The position numbers and the translations under genes were made by a program. The notes under the pieces are model-generated. The model ran no database searches. It was given only the letters and a program-made list of their open reading frames with translations, and was not told the origin of the DNA. Shown piece after piece: positions 43,563-51,667 of a DNA stretch of 64,000 nt. The stretch's first letter is position 1. Each line of letters starts with the position of its first letter. Location of the stretch: NCBI RefSeq assembly GCF_009724245.1, contig NZ_WNNK01000013.1, positions 62,001 to 126,000 on the forward strand. Direction: 5' to 3'. The stretch comes from Pseudomonas spelaei. GTDB lineage: Bacteria; Pseudomonadota; Gammaproteobacteria; Pseudomonadales; Pseudomonadaceae.

Positions 43563-43826
43563 GTGAGCGGAAAGGCCTTTTTTGGCAAGAAGACTGCCAC
43601 GATAGGTCTATTGGCTACTGTGTATTCATTTATTGCTGAGTTCGGTGGTTTCGAATGGGTTTCCCGAACTATGAGTGCAGGTCTTCAGGCTGGTAACGTA
43701 GGCAATACTATATTGTTAGGTGTAGGTGCGTTCTTGTTCGGCATGTCTATCGGGTCTATCCTGATGGGGTACGTTGCTTCCCGTTATCGGTATCAGATTG
43801 AGATAATTGAGTTGGTTGATAGGTAG
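43563..43826 (+). CDS. Small two-helix membrane protein
   Basis: An 87-residue protein from a GTG. Two hydrophobic stretches (TIGLLATVYSFIAEF, about 13-27; NTILLGVGAFLFGMSIGSIL, about 48-67) are separated by a short loop. A basic tail follows (ASRYRYQIEIIELVDR). Unknown family. It faces a convergent gene across a hairpin. Holin-like topology is possible but unsupported. Confidence 0.4.
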   Translation: MSGKAFFGKKTATIGLLATVYSFIAEFGGFEWVSRTMSAGLQAGNVGNTILLGVGAFLFGMSIGSILMGYVASRYRYQIEIIELVDR

Positions 43827-43909
43827 CGTTGAAGGGACGCTGCTTTGTCAGTTGATAGTGTCGTGCCTGTCGTTTAGTGATTTTTGAGTGTTTTATATTT
43901 TGTGCGCAC

Positions 43910-43944
43910 GAGCCTCTCACCCTTTAAATTAGGGTGGGAGGCTC
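43910..43944. terminator. Hairpin between convergent genes
   Basis: 13-bp arms at 43910-43922 (gagcctctcaccc) and 43932-43944 (gggtgggaggctc) with one G-T type mismatch and a 9-nt AT loop. It lies between the convergent genes ending at 43826 and 43961. Likely two-way terminator. Confidence 0.6.
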
Positions 43945-43960
43945 ATGTGTGTGCTAAGTG

Positions 43961-44293
43961 CTATTTTTTATAATTTATAATAAGCGTTTTTGGGTATATT
44001 TTTGCTATTTCATAGTCAGGGTTATAGGTTGCGAGATTGTGAGCTGCAATCGTTAAGCCAGCTGCAACTCCACCCACTATGGTAAACACGCTGATTCCTA
44101 GGGCAGTTATGCGTCCAGCGGTATACACTCTGCATGTGAATCCTTGGGACTCAATTAGCTTCTCTATAGTTTCTATTGTGTCGCTAAAGAAGTCGGAGTC
44201 GATTTCTTTTATGGTGAAAGACTTCTTTTCTGAGACCATTGAGGAAATATCCTCATTCGATATGTCGCTGGCGGAATAAACACTGATGTCCAT
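43961..44293 (-). CDS. Hypothetical protein with one membrane segment
   Basis: A 110-residue protein from the ATG at 44291-44293, with ggaa upstream; a TTG four codons earlier is less likely. The N-terminal half is acidic and Ser-rich (SASDISNEDISSMVSEKKSF). A hydrophobic stretch near 70-90 (ALGISVFTIVGGVAAGLTIA) predicts a membrane segment. AT-rich codons differ from the chromosomal neighbours, a sign of recent acquisition. No known family. The next gene on the same strand is 34 bp upstream. Confidence 0.45.
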   Translation of the reverse strand: MDISVYSASDISNEDISSMVSEKKSFTIKEIDSDFFSDTIETIEKLIESQGFTCRVYTAGRITALGISVFTIVGGVAAGLTIAAHNLATYNPDYEIAKIYPKTLIINYKK

Positions 44294-44327
44294 GTTGATT
44301 TCCAATCGCTAGTGATATTCACAAGTT

Positions 44328-44984
44328 TTAAAATAAGTCTTTGTTGAGGCCCAGGAGTATCATGTTTTTATCGTAGCAAAGTGGTACTGAATCGCAGTTG
44401 CCACCTTTTTTGTTTACATCCTTTTTATCTACCAGTGGAAGATATTTAGGTAAATCTTGATCTTCGATGTCTTGCCCATTGATCGAACAGTTAAAAACCG
44501 CTGTTGCCATGCACACAACGTCAAGTTTGCTTACGTCTACCGGGCTTGACGATGGTTTATTCGTTGCCTGTGGTTCGTAACGATTTCCACCGTACCCAGG
44601 ACCGGTACCTTCCTTGTAAGCCGCAACGGCCCCCGACGTATCTGTGCCCAGATACCATCCGGTTGTGATCCCGTAGATCCCTTCAGGAGCATTGCCCATG
44701 AATTCACCACGGTGCGCGCAGGTCCCTGCGCTGTCGCAGTTGACGATTCGCCTTCCATCAACACGCTGCAAAGTTTTGTTGCCGTTTTGATCGACGTAGG
44801 CCCTATTTACTGAAGACGGAGAGTTGGGGACAGAGCAGTCGATGTGCTTGATCGCAAGGATGGGCATGGGAGTGGGGGTCGTATCGCATACACGTACGTT
44901 CGGGTCGGCGGCAGCTGTCAGGGACACCCCTGCCTGTAACACAGTTAAAAGCATTGCATTGATCAGCGAGATTTTGACTTTCAT
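44328..44984 (-). CDS. Secreted hypothetical protein
   Basis: A 218-residue protein from the ATG at 44982-44984 (the frame open to 45209 crosses the divergent promoter). Signal peptide: MKVKISLINAMLLTVLQAGV, cleavage near LTAAADP. The mature part has about eight Cys residues, suggesting disulphides in the periplasm or outside. It includes VRVCDTTPTPMPILAIKHID and CAHRGEFMGNAPEGIYGITT. Family unknown. It is divergent from the XRE regulator at 45106 across a perfect palindrome, so it is probably repressed by that protein. Confidence 0.5.
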   Translation of the reverse strand: MKVKISLINAMLLTVLQAGVSLTAAADPNVRVCDTTPTPMPILAIKHIDCSVPNSPSSVNRAYVDQNGNKTLQRVDGRRIVNCDSAGTCAHRGEFMGNAPEGIYGITTGWYLGTDTSGAVAAYKEGTGPGYGGNRYEPQATNKPSSSPVDVSKLDVVCMATAVFNCSINGQDIEDQDLPKYLPLVDKKDVNKKGGNCDSVPLCYDKNMILLGLNKDLF

Positions 44985-45033
44985 CTGAGCGCTCGGTTTT
45001 GTCGTTGGTTGGATTGAGTTCGTATGATATTCC

Positions 45034-45056
45034 AATACTACCAAAATGGTAGTATT
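45034..45056. promoter_or_regulatory. Palindromic operator for the XRE regulator
   Basis: Perfect 9-bp arms aatactacc (45034-45042) and ggtagtatt (45048-45056) around aaaat. It sits between the divergent secreted-protein gene and the XRE gene, 50 bp before each start. This is the form expected for a phage-repressor-like dimer. The binding protein is inferred to be the adjacent XRE regulator. Confidence 0.65.
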
Positions 45057-45105
45057 TGGAAAAAGCTGTGCATGCACGATGCCCCTTTGGAAATTGGGTG
45101 TGTGC

Positions 45106-45414
45106 ATGTCAGTACTGGCAAAGCGGATAAAGCAGGCGCGTATTCGGGCGGGGTTGTCGCAAGAACGACTAGGACTTGATGCCGGCTTAGACGAGATGTC
45201 TGCAAGCACCCGTATGAACCGATACGAGTTGGGGAAGCGGGTTCCTGCCCCGGATTTGGTCGAGCGGCTGAGCGAGGTGCTCAGTGTTCCTGCGGCGTAT
45301 TTTTACGCGGTCGAAGATGACGAAGCTGAGCTGCTTATCAAGTTTAGTAAGCTGGATGCAGATGAGCGCGTGCTGCTAATGCGATACCTGGACGAGCTGC
45401 TGGAATCTCAATAG
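45106..45414 (+). CDS. XRE-family repressor-like regulator
   Basis: A 102-residue regulator from the ATG at 45106. The 20 codons upstream (to 45046) cross the palindrome and are rejected. The helix-turn-helix spans residues about 3-65 (LAKRIKQARIRAGLSQERLG, RYELGKRVPAPDLVERLSEV), followed by a helical C-terminus (LLIKFSKLDADERVLLMRYL) of the kind that dimerises. Likely controls itself and the divergent secreted protein through the palindrome. Confidence 0.8.
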   Translation: MSVLAKRIKQARIRAGLSQERLGLDAGLDEMSASTRMNRYELGKRVPAPDLVERLSEVLSVPAAYFYAVEDDEAELLIKFSKLDADERVLLMRYLDELLESQ

Positions 45415-45443
45415 CGACTCAGCAATGCGCCTTTGGCCTACCT

Positions 45444-45635
45444 TCAGCACGGGTTCAAAGATACTTCGACCCCGGCTTCTGTCGTGATCAACTCGAATAG
45501 CAAACCCGCCAGCAGCACTGCAATCAGGATTGGCCAGGAGCGAGCCATGAGAACTGCTAGTGCTACTGCCAACAGGCAGCTGGCCAGAATGCCGAAAAAC
45601 ATGAAAAGCAGACCGACAAAGCGTATGAAATTCAT
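45444..45635 (-). CDS. Small membrane protein
   Basis: A 63-residue protein with two adjoining hydrophobic helices (FVGLLFMFFGILASCLLAVA, about 6-25; WPILIAVLLAGLLFELI, about 34-50). No family recognised. Its stop-side converges with the XRE gene 29 bp away. The ATG at 45635 has a gaag/gga-rich upstream (reverse of ttttccttc), a fair ribosome site. Confidence 0.5.
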   Translation of the reverse strand: MNFIRFVGLLFMFFGILASCLLAVALAVLMARSWPILIAVLLAGLLFELITTEAGVEVSLNPC

Positions 45636-45702
45636 CGTATTTTCCTTCAGGCGGAAAAATGCCTGAGCGTTGATCGCTCAGGCATGTTGGTCGAAAACAA
45701 CT

Positions 45703-46671
45703 TTATGCAACTAGTCGTAGAGCCGAGTCGAGTGCTCGTTGCTTGATTAGTGCTCCTTGCCCGAACCAAGCTGAGTCCATCCGGTACTCTGAACTCCTGG
45801 CACGACGCTCGTGATCGACATACTCAGTTACTGCGTTTAGCAGGCCCCATGCGGTGCCGCGAGCGGACTCCATGTCTGATCCGCGACCTTTGCCTTCGTA
45901 CAAGTTTTGAACCTTCTCCAGCGCTCGTTTGTTGGGTAGTACGTCGGGAATGGGATCATGGGCGTAGGTCTCACATAGCACCTCCATAAAAAAGCTCATC
46001 GCCTCAGGCCACTGAACTTTGCGTTCGGAGAGCACGCGCATCCGGTACATGAATTCGTCCCATTGCGAGACGGCAATACCGAGTTGCTTTTTCACCGACT
46101 GAGGATTGAATCGCGTGTTATGTGGGACCTTGATTGCATGGGGAATACCATCCAAGGCAATGCTCAACGTGTTGTTGCAAACCACGCGAACGGTGGTCGG
46201 CGTGGCTGTGGTCGCGAGGGTGCCGTCACACGAGGTCGCCAGCAACAAGTAGCCATTAACCTGATCGTTGCCCTTCAAGGTGGCGTTTTGCCCGGTTCGC
46301 GCTAATGCCCAAAACTTACGCCCTCCCTTCAGAACACCTGCCGTTTCCAGCTCATAGCCGGACACTTCAGTGAGGTCACGGTAAAACTCCATAACCTCAC
46401 GTGGCTGGACAATTTGGTAGCGGTTGGATACTACGGACAGCGGAGCCTTGGTGTCGGAACGGTACAGTACCTTTTGTTCTGGGAATGAGTGAATACTGCC
46501 CATATGGCCGATGGCGTCGGCTTTGAAGTGGACGGGGCTTTCCTGGATCTGCCAGTCCATACCGGCTTCACGCTGCCAGATCTCGATAGGTTGTTTTTGC
46601 GTCAGTTGACTGCCGAGGCCATGCCACGGAGTCGCACCAACGTAAGCCATTTGTTCGATTTGATGAGCCAT
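45703..46671 (-). CDS. DUF932 phage/plasmid-related protein
   Basis: A 322-residue protein matching the DUF932 (TIGR03299) group common on plasmids, integrative elements and phages. The typical start is MAHQIEQMAYVGATPWHGLG. The core includes YRSDTKAPLSVVSNRYQIVQ (about 69-88) and TPTTVRVVCNNTLSIALDG (about 157-175). The biochemical role is not established; members occur with recombination and anti-restriction genes. It is complete and monocistronic here. Confidence 0.85.
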   Translation of the reverse strand: MAHQIEQMAYVGATPWHGLGSQLTQKQPIEIWQREAGMDWQIQESPVHFKADAIGHMGSIHSFPEQKVLYRSDTKAPLSVVSNRYQIVQPREVMEFYRDLTEVSGYELETAGVLKGGRKFWALARTGQNATLKGNDQVNGYLLLATSCDGTLATTATPTTVRVVCNNTLSIALDGIPHAIKVPHNTRFNPQSVKKQLGIAVSQWDEFMYRMRVLSERKVQWPEAMSFFMEVLCETYAHDPIPDVLPNKRALEKVQNLYEGKGRGSDMESARGTAWGLLNAVTEYVDHERRARSSEYRMDSAWFGQGALIKQRALDSALRLVA

Positions 46672-46762
46672 GATTACGATTCCTTAGGGTGCGAGCCGGC
46701 ATAAAGGCCACGCATCGCGTGGCCCCGTCCGGACGTATTAAAAGAGAGAAGTGGGAAACGGT

Positions 46763-47092
46763 TTAAGCAGGGAGGTTGAAACGATGCCCACAGATCAGGC
46801 AGAGGTTGTGGGCGAGTACATGTCGGTCAAGCTTGTCGCCGAGTTGAGCGCCTAATGCGCAGCCGCCAGCGCCGCCAACAAGCCCGCCGAGAATCGCGCC
46901 AGAAACGGCTCCGAGGGTAACTCCCAGTGGGCCGGTAATGGCGCCGACTAGCGCCCCTGCCTGACTGCCAGCAAGTGCGGCGCTGGCGCCACGAGCAACG
47001 CCGCCCAGAGTGCCAATGGCAGCGCCAATTTTCATTGCGTGATGGAACGAAGCGACTTTGAGGGAATGACAGCGAGGGCACTGCAATGACAT
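46763..47092 (-). CDS. Glycine-zipper membrane protein inserted in a zinc-ribbon frame
   Basis: A 109-residue protein from the ATG at 47090-47092. An N-terminal CPRC pair (about residues 5-8) and a C-terminal CLICGHRF pair (about 98-105) look like the two halves of a zinc ribbon. Between them lies a Gly/Ala-rich double hydrophobic segment (GAAIGTLGGVARGASAALAG ... LGAVSGAILGGLVGGAGGCA), a glycine zipper likely to enter membranes or oligomerise. Small zinc-ribbon/glycine-zipper proteins are seen on mobile elements; no function is established. Confidence 0.55.
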   Translation of the reverse strand: MSLQCPRCHSLKVASFHHAMKIGAAIGTLGGVARGASAALAGSQAGALVGAITGPLGVTLGAVSGAILGGLVGGAGGCALGAQLGDKLDRHVLAHNLCLICGHRFNLPA

Positions 47093-47165
47093 GGTTGAAG
47101 CTCCATAGTGGGATGTCAAAGCAGTGATGTGTGATTGAAATTTGTTCGAATCGAATAAGCGTGGA

Positions 47166-47414
47166 TCATTCGTCCGGTACAGCAGTAAACGACTCAGTGC
47201 GGTGTATGGTCACTAACGGTACTACTGCATTGGCATTGCGTTTCAGCCATGTAACTGACAGGTAGTCAATCTCGTTGAGAAAGCTTTCGAGAAAGATGCC
47301 TGTGGGCTGTAGGTGTGTGCTCTCCGGGAGTGACTGGGCGAACCTGAAACCGAGCATAAAAACCCGGCTTCTTGTTTTTCCTCCTCTTTTGAGGGAGAAT
47401 AAACGGAAGTCCAC
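47166..47414 (-). CDS. Small hypothetical protein
   Basis: An 82-residue frame with no recognised domain. It reads plausibly as a compact protein (TGIFLESFLNEIDYLSVTWL) but has an Arg/Lys-rich start and no clear ribosome site. It is divergent from the gene at 47432 with only 17 bp between. May be spurious. Confidence 0.3.
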   Translation of the reverse strand: MDFRLFSLKRGGKTRSRVFMLGFRFAQSLPESTHLQPTGIFLESFLNEIDYLSVTWLKRNANAVVPLVTIHRTESFTAVPDE

Positions 47415-47431
47415 TCCATGAGTAAACGCTT

Positions 47432-48082
47432 ATGCAGGCTTGTCAGATATTCAGTGATCCGACAGATGTAACCTCACGCCTTGATCAGTTGAGCTTGTCT
47501 CATGAGGCTGTTCGTGAAGCTGTCTATCAAGGCCATTTGCATCGTGTGAGGTTGACTCGAAATCATCCGTCGATTTTTCCAGGTATGGAAATGTGGGGCT
47601 GGATCGTCGGGTCATTCCGCGACCAAACACGCCCTTTAGGCTGGGCTGCCTATGAAAAAATCAACTATCCATTGACGGTCCATTCAGGCCTCAAACTCGC
47701 GGTCTCGGTGGCGTCGGGTGACGCAAGCGTGGGCAATCCCTACGGTACTCCCACCAATCGCTCTAAAAAGGGAAGAAGCACCGTCGAGGCGATTCAGCAC
47801 AATTCCCAGCTGGATATGTTCGCCGACTTGATTCCTCAGCAGACTGAGTTCTCTGGGCTTGAGGGCTTTGAAACTTGGATGCTGCTACACCACACTGACA
47901 CCGCCAAGAATGAAATCAGGTTTGAGCTTTCGCGGCCATCGAGCATCGACCATGGAGGCAAGATCACTGAGTGGTCTGAGCGAATCCTGCTCGGCGCTAT
48001 CGACTTGGATGAAAGCTTCGCTCAAATTACCGGTCCAAGTGGCCCAGATATTGATATTGAAATTCGTCGTAAGAACGCATGA
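47432..48082 (+). CDS. Uncharacterised partner of the XRE-ImmA/IrrE regulator
   Basis: A 216-residue soluble protein with no family I can name. It is rich in aromatic residues, with SIFPGMEMWGWIVGSFRDQT near 47-66 and FETWMLLHHTDTAKNEIRFE near 145-164. It has no membrane segment or signal peptide. Its stop is 6 bp before the XRE-ImmA gene, so the two are co-transcribed. In such pairs the ImmA/IrrE metallopeptidase protein often controls or cleaves its partner. Toxin, sensor or substrate are all open. Confidence 0.5.
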   Translation: MQACQIFSDPTDVTSRLDQLSLSHEAVREAVYQGHLHRVRLTRNHPSIFPGMEMWGWIVGSFRDQTRPLGWAAYEKINYPLTVHSGLKLAVSVASGDASVGNPYGTPTNRSKKGRSTVEAIQHNSQLDMFADLIPQQTEFSGLEGFETWMLLHHTDTAKNEIRFELSRPSSIDHGGKITEWSERILLGAIDLDESFAQITGPSGPDIDIEIRRKNA

Positions 48083-48088
48083 CTTTTT

Positions 48089-49240
48089 ATGTTTAATTCA
48101 CAACGGTTCGCGCTGGCCAGACGCAGACGCGGGATGAAAAAGCGCGAGCTCGCGGGCCTTATCGGGGTGACCGAACGGTCCGTGTCGAGTTATGAAAGTG
48201 GTACGCAGGAGCCTGAAGCTGGGACCTTGGCCAGGATTGCGAGTGCGCTTCGATTTCCAGAAGCTTTCTTTTTTGGGGATGATCCGGAAGTCCCTACGCC
48301 TGATGTCGCAAGCTTCCGTTCACTTTCGAAAATGACGGCGTCTCTAAGAGACAGTGCTTTAGGGGCTGGCGCAATAGCTCTGCTGTTAAACGAATGGTTG
48401 GAGTGCCGGTTTGATCTTCCGCACCCCGATGTTCCGGACCTGGGTAGCGAGCGAGGGGCGCTTACATCATCGGAAGAAGCTTTCAATCAACTGACTTCTT
48501 CTCAACAAGGTCCTGAGGTTGTAGCGGAGACTCTGCGTGCTCAGTGGGGGCTTGGCGAACAGCCGATCAAGAATATGATCCTTCTGCTTGAGTCCAGGGG
48601 CATTCGCGTCTACTCGCTCGCCATTGACGCCAAGGATGTCGATGCATTTTCGATGTGGAGTGGTGGGCGACCGTTCATGTTTCTCAACACGTTCAAATCA
48701 GCAGAGCGCTGCCGCTTTGATGCTGCACATGAGTTAGGACATCTGGTGATGCATCAGCATGCTCATCCTCAAGGACCAGATCTTGAGCGGGAGGCTAACG
48801 CCTTCGCTTCGGCGTTTCTGATGCCGAGGGCAAGCGTTTTGGCGATGGCTCCGCGTTCAGTTAGCCTAAATAGCTTGATCAAGTTCAAAAAATTGTGGGC
48901 GGTTTCCGTTGCAGCTTTGAATTACAGGTTACACAGCCTGGGGCTTACAACTGACTGGACTTACCGGACGTTGTGCATTCAGATTGCGCAAGAGGGGTAT
49001 CGGGTGAATGAGCCTGCTCCTATCAATCACGAACGCTCTGTAGTGTTGGAAAAGATATTTGCTGCGCTTCGAGCTGAAGGAATTACGAAAACGAATGTGG
49101 CGGAACAATTGGCAATCTCGCCCGAAGAGATCAATGAGCTGACATTTGGTCTCATGCTAAATGTGCTCAGAGGGGATGGAGGTGAGGGCGCAACGGGTAA
49201 AAATCCGCCCCCTCCAAAACTGCGTCTTGTTAAAAGCTAG
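48089..49240 (+). CDS. XRE regulator with ImmA/IrrE metallopeptidase domain
   Basis: A 383-residue two-domain protein. The helix-turn-helix (about 5-65: RRGMKKRELAGLIGVTERSV, SSYESGTQEPEAGTLARIAS) is followed by an ImmA/IrrE-type zinc peptidase (about 150-290). The zinc motif is AAHELGHLVMH (HELGH 214-218) with the third-ligand region LEREANAFASAFLMP (about 232-246). Such proteins cleave repressors under DNA damage or phage signals. Helical C-terminus. It is second in a pair with the 216-residue gene and convergent with the KAP NTPase gene (58 bp apart). Confidence 0.85.
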   Translation: MFNSQRFALARRRRGMKKRELAGLIGVTERSVSSYESGTQEPEAGTLARIASALRFPEAFFFGDDPEVPTPDVASFRSLSKMTASLRDSALGAGAIALLLNEWLECRFDLPHPDVPDLGSERGALTSSEEAFNQLTSSQQGPEVVAETLRAQWGLGEQPIKNMILLLESRGIRVYSLAIDAKDVDAFSMWSGGRPFMFLNTFKSAERCRFDAAHELGHLVMHQHAHPQGPDLEREANAFASAFLMPRASVLAMAPRSVSLNSLIKFKKLWAVSVAALNYRLHSLGLTTDWTYRTLCIQIAQEGYRVNEPAPINHERSVVLEKIFAALRAEGITKTNVAEQLAISPEEINELTFGLMLNVLRGDGGEGATGKNPPPPKLRLVKS

Positions 49241-49298
49241 CGGTTCCTGGGGTTCGAGATCGAGCCAGTTTCTCTACAGAGAAACGTCCTGATTGCCA

Positions 49299-51584
49299 TC
49301 ATTCAGATTGCTCAGGGTCGCTACCTGATCCGTCGGCATCCTCGGGCTTAGGAAGCTGCTCAGCGACAATAGAAAGATGTATAGAGGCGAACTGGTGTGC
49401 CGTTATTCTCGCTGGCTCTCCATTCTGATAGTACTGAGGGGCGTCCAGCTCGGCGCCATAGCGGGTGCGGAGGTTATCAAAAACGTAGTTCGGTGAAATT
49501 ATTGACGCGATACTGTTGTAGCTCTCGCGCCTTAGGTCAGACCTAACCGGCAGGCCGCTTTCCACTTCCCATCCTTCTCCAATGTAGGTGTCGAGGAAGT
49601 CATCCAGCTTCGCTGGGTCTTTATCAAAAACCTCGCGCAAGCGCGCTTCGATCTCTTCTCGATTTCTTCCGTGCTGCCAGTACCAGTAAAGATTTGGTGC
49701 GTCTCTTCCTGCCTGCATAAACAACGGTTCAACATCGTCCGCGTCACGGATGCGAACAGCGAACAAATGGTAAAGGGCGTCGTCCGCTCCATCAGGAAGA
49801 ACTCGGCGCTCTTCTGGTCTGTCCGCTGAGTGTGTGAGCCAGCGGGCGCACTCCATTCCCATTGCCAGTGGAAACGCCGCTCCAAGTACTGCCTCAGCAG
49901 CTGACTGCCTGTCAGATAAGGGGATTCGCCTGATAAGTTGAGAAATTAGTATCCCCGCGTACATTATCGTGCCGCCGATTACGAGAGCTCCGCGTTCGCG
50001 CGGAAGAAGATCTCCATTCCTCGCGACGGCGATTGCGATCGCTAACGCCGAAACTTCATCCAGAGAGTCCGCTCGATTCCGAAGTGCTTGGATCAATTGC
50101 GGCATGACGCGTTTTGAATACGAGCTCAACAGGCTGCGCTGCGAATCGGTATCTGCTGTGACGAGGGCGTCTATCAAGTTTGTTAAATGATTATCCGATA
50201 TGTCTCCTTCAGGCACCCCGTAAACGAAGTAGCGTTTGAAATAACGGCTCGAACAAATTCTTCGCTCGTTCCCCCACCGCTCCTCCCAATCTCCCCCGTA
50301 CATCATATTGCTGATTCGCGGAAAAAGAGGTTTCAAAAGTCGCTCTCGCATCTGGCCTCGCTCTTCTGAAGCAGAACCCGGCATTGCGGTTTCGAGGAGT
50401 CGATCAATGGCTGACGGAGGCTTTTCCAAACCTCGCAAAGCTTCGCGGGGCTCCCCTTGTAAAAACAAATCTGCGTTGTCGCGAATTGCGGCATGGAGCT
50501 TCGGGTACAACACCCTCAATCCTTCAACAAGCATGAACTCAGCGATGTTGACTTCCCCCTTGACGAGTGGAAGTGCAAACATGAGTGCGTTCGTGTACAG
50601 CTTTGCGACTCGTGGAGTTTCAAGCTTCGGCTCAAGGCCATCTACAAAATGACGAGTGAATACGTCGATCTGACGCTGGTCAAGGACAATTCCTGCTTGA
50701 TTAAGAGCATGTTCGACGCCCTCAAAAGCGATTTCTCGCAGGCTCATTTGATCAGCAGGGGGTAGGTGCAAGGGCACCTGAATGATTTTTTCGAGAAACG
50801 CGCGGCCCGCTTCTTGTCCACCGGCGCCGTAACGCTCACCCAATGCAGCAGCGACTACCTCGTCATCGAAAGCCAGAACGTAGCAGGTGTACTTGAAGCT
50901 TGCCGAGAGCTTTACCAGCTTGAAAATGGCGTGGGTTTCTTGTCTATCCAACCGGTCAATATCATCGATAAGGATGACCAATCTTTTCCCGCTTTGGCCC
51001 AGAAGAGCGTCAATTTGATCCTTAAGCTTATCGAGACTGACTTTGGATAATGACTCTCCGATCTGCTTCGCCGCTTCCCCTGGATTGATTTCTACACCCG
51101 GCAGAGCGACTGAGATGACAGACAGGATCCCCCCGTAGGACTCAAGCAGCGCTGCCGCTTTTTCTTTGAATGCTGGCTCCTTACCCAAGGCTTCAGCCAG
51201 GGTCGCAAAGAAGCCGCGCAAAAGCGCGTCCTCGGAAGGAAAGTGCCAAGGATTGAATCGTATTGTGACAACCTGTCCGTGTTGATCTAGCGACTCCTCC
51301 ATCATCTTGAGAACTGAAGTTTTTCCATCTCCCCACGGGCCAAACAGGCCGATGACGATGCTTGAGGGGTCGAGGCGCCTGGCGATTGTCTCAGCGATAC
51401 GCGCTGCGTAAGGCGCTCGCCCGAACCGATCTTGATGTTTTGAGGTGATTGGCTCGTCCGAGAAGTACTGATCGCTGTCATCGTCGCTTTCTCGATCTTT
51501 ACCAACAAGCTCTTCTGCCGGAGCATCCGAAGAGGCTGCTGAGCCTTCAGTGCCCTTACCAAAAATCTTGCGAATCCACTTCAT
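49299..51584 (-). CDS. KAP-family P-loop NTPase, partner of the RT-nitrilase
   Basis: A 761-residue NTPase of the KAP (Kidins220/ARMS-PifA) group. The Walker A region is IGLFGPWGDGKTSVLKMM (GPWGDGKTS 82-90), then the family-typical VTIRFNPWHFPSEDALLRGF (about 106-125), and Walker B LVILIDDIDRLD (202-213). The remaining 450 residues are mostly helical and probably a sensor or effector region. No membrane helices are evident, unlike many KAP proteins. It starts 83 bp after the RT-nitrilase stop on the same strand, so the two probably form one operon. KAP members include PifA, which aborts phage T7 infection. Role here inferred as defence. Confidence 0.8.
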   Translation of the reverse strand: MKWIRKIFGKGTEGSAASSDAPAEELVGKDRESDDDSDQYFSDEPITSKHQDRFGRAPYAARIAETIARRLDPSSIVIGLFGPWGDGKTSVLKMMEESLDQHGQVVTIRFNPWHFPSEDALLRGFFATLAEALGKEPAFKEKAAALLESYGGILSVISVALPGVEINPGEAAKQIGESLSKVSLDKLKDQIDALLGQSGKRLVILIDDIDRLDRQETHAIFKLVKLSASFKYTCYVLAFDDEVVAAALGERYGAGGQEAGRAFLEKIIQVPLHLPPADQMSLREIAFEGVEHALNQAGIVLDQRQIDVFTRHFVDGLEPKLETPRVAKLYTNALMFALPLVKGEVNIAEFMLVEGLRVLYPKLHAAIRDNADLFLQGEPREALRGLEKPPSAIDRLLETAMPGSASEERGQMRERLLKPLFPRISNMMYGGDWEERWGNERRICSSRYFKRYFVYGVPEGDISDNHLTNLIDALVTADTDSQRSLLSSYSKRVMPQLIQALRNRADSLDEVSALAIAIAVARNGDLLPRERGALVIGGTIMYAGILISQLIRRIPLSDRQSAAEAVLGAAFPLAMGMECARWLTHSADRPEERRVLPDGADDALYHLFAVRIRDADDVEPLFMQAGRDAPNLYWYWQHGRNREEIEARLREVFDKDPAKLDDFLDTYIGEGWEVESGLPVRSDLRRESYNSIASIISPNYVFDNLRTRYGAELDAPQYYQNGEPARITAHQFASIHLSIVAEQLPKPEDADGSGSDPEQSE

Positions 51585-51667
51585 GACTCTCTCCTTGATG
51601 TCTCTTTAGTTTTTACGCGCTGATGCTCTTGCTTCGCTATGGGCAACCCTGCTTGATCGAGTCAGGT

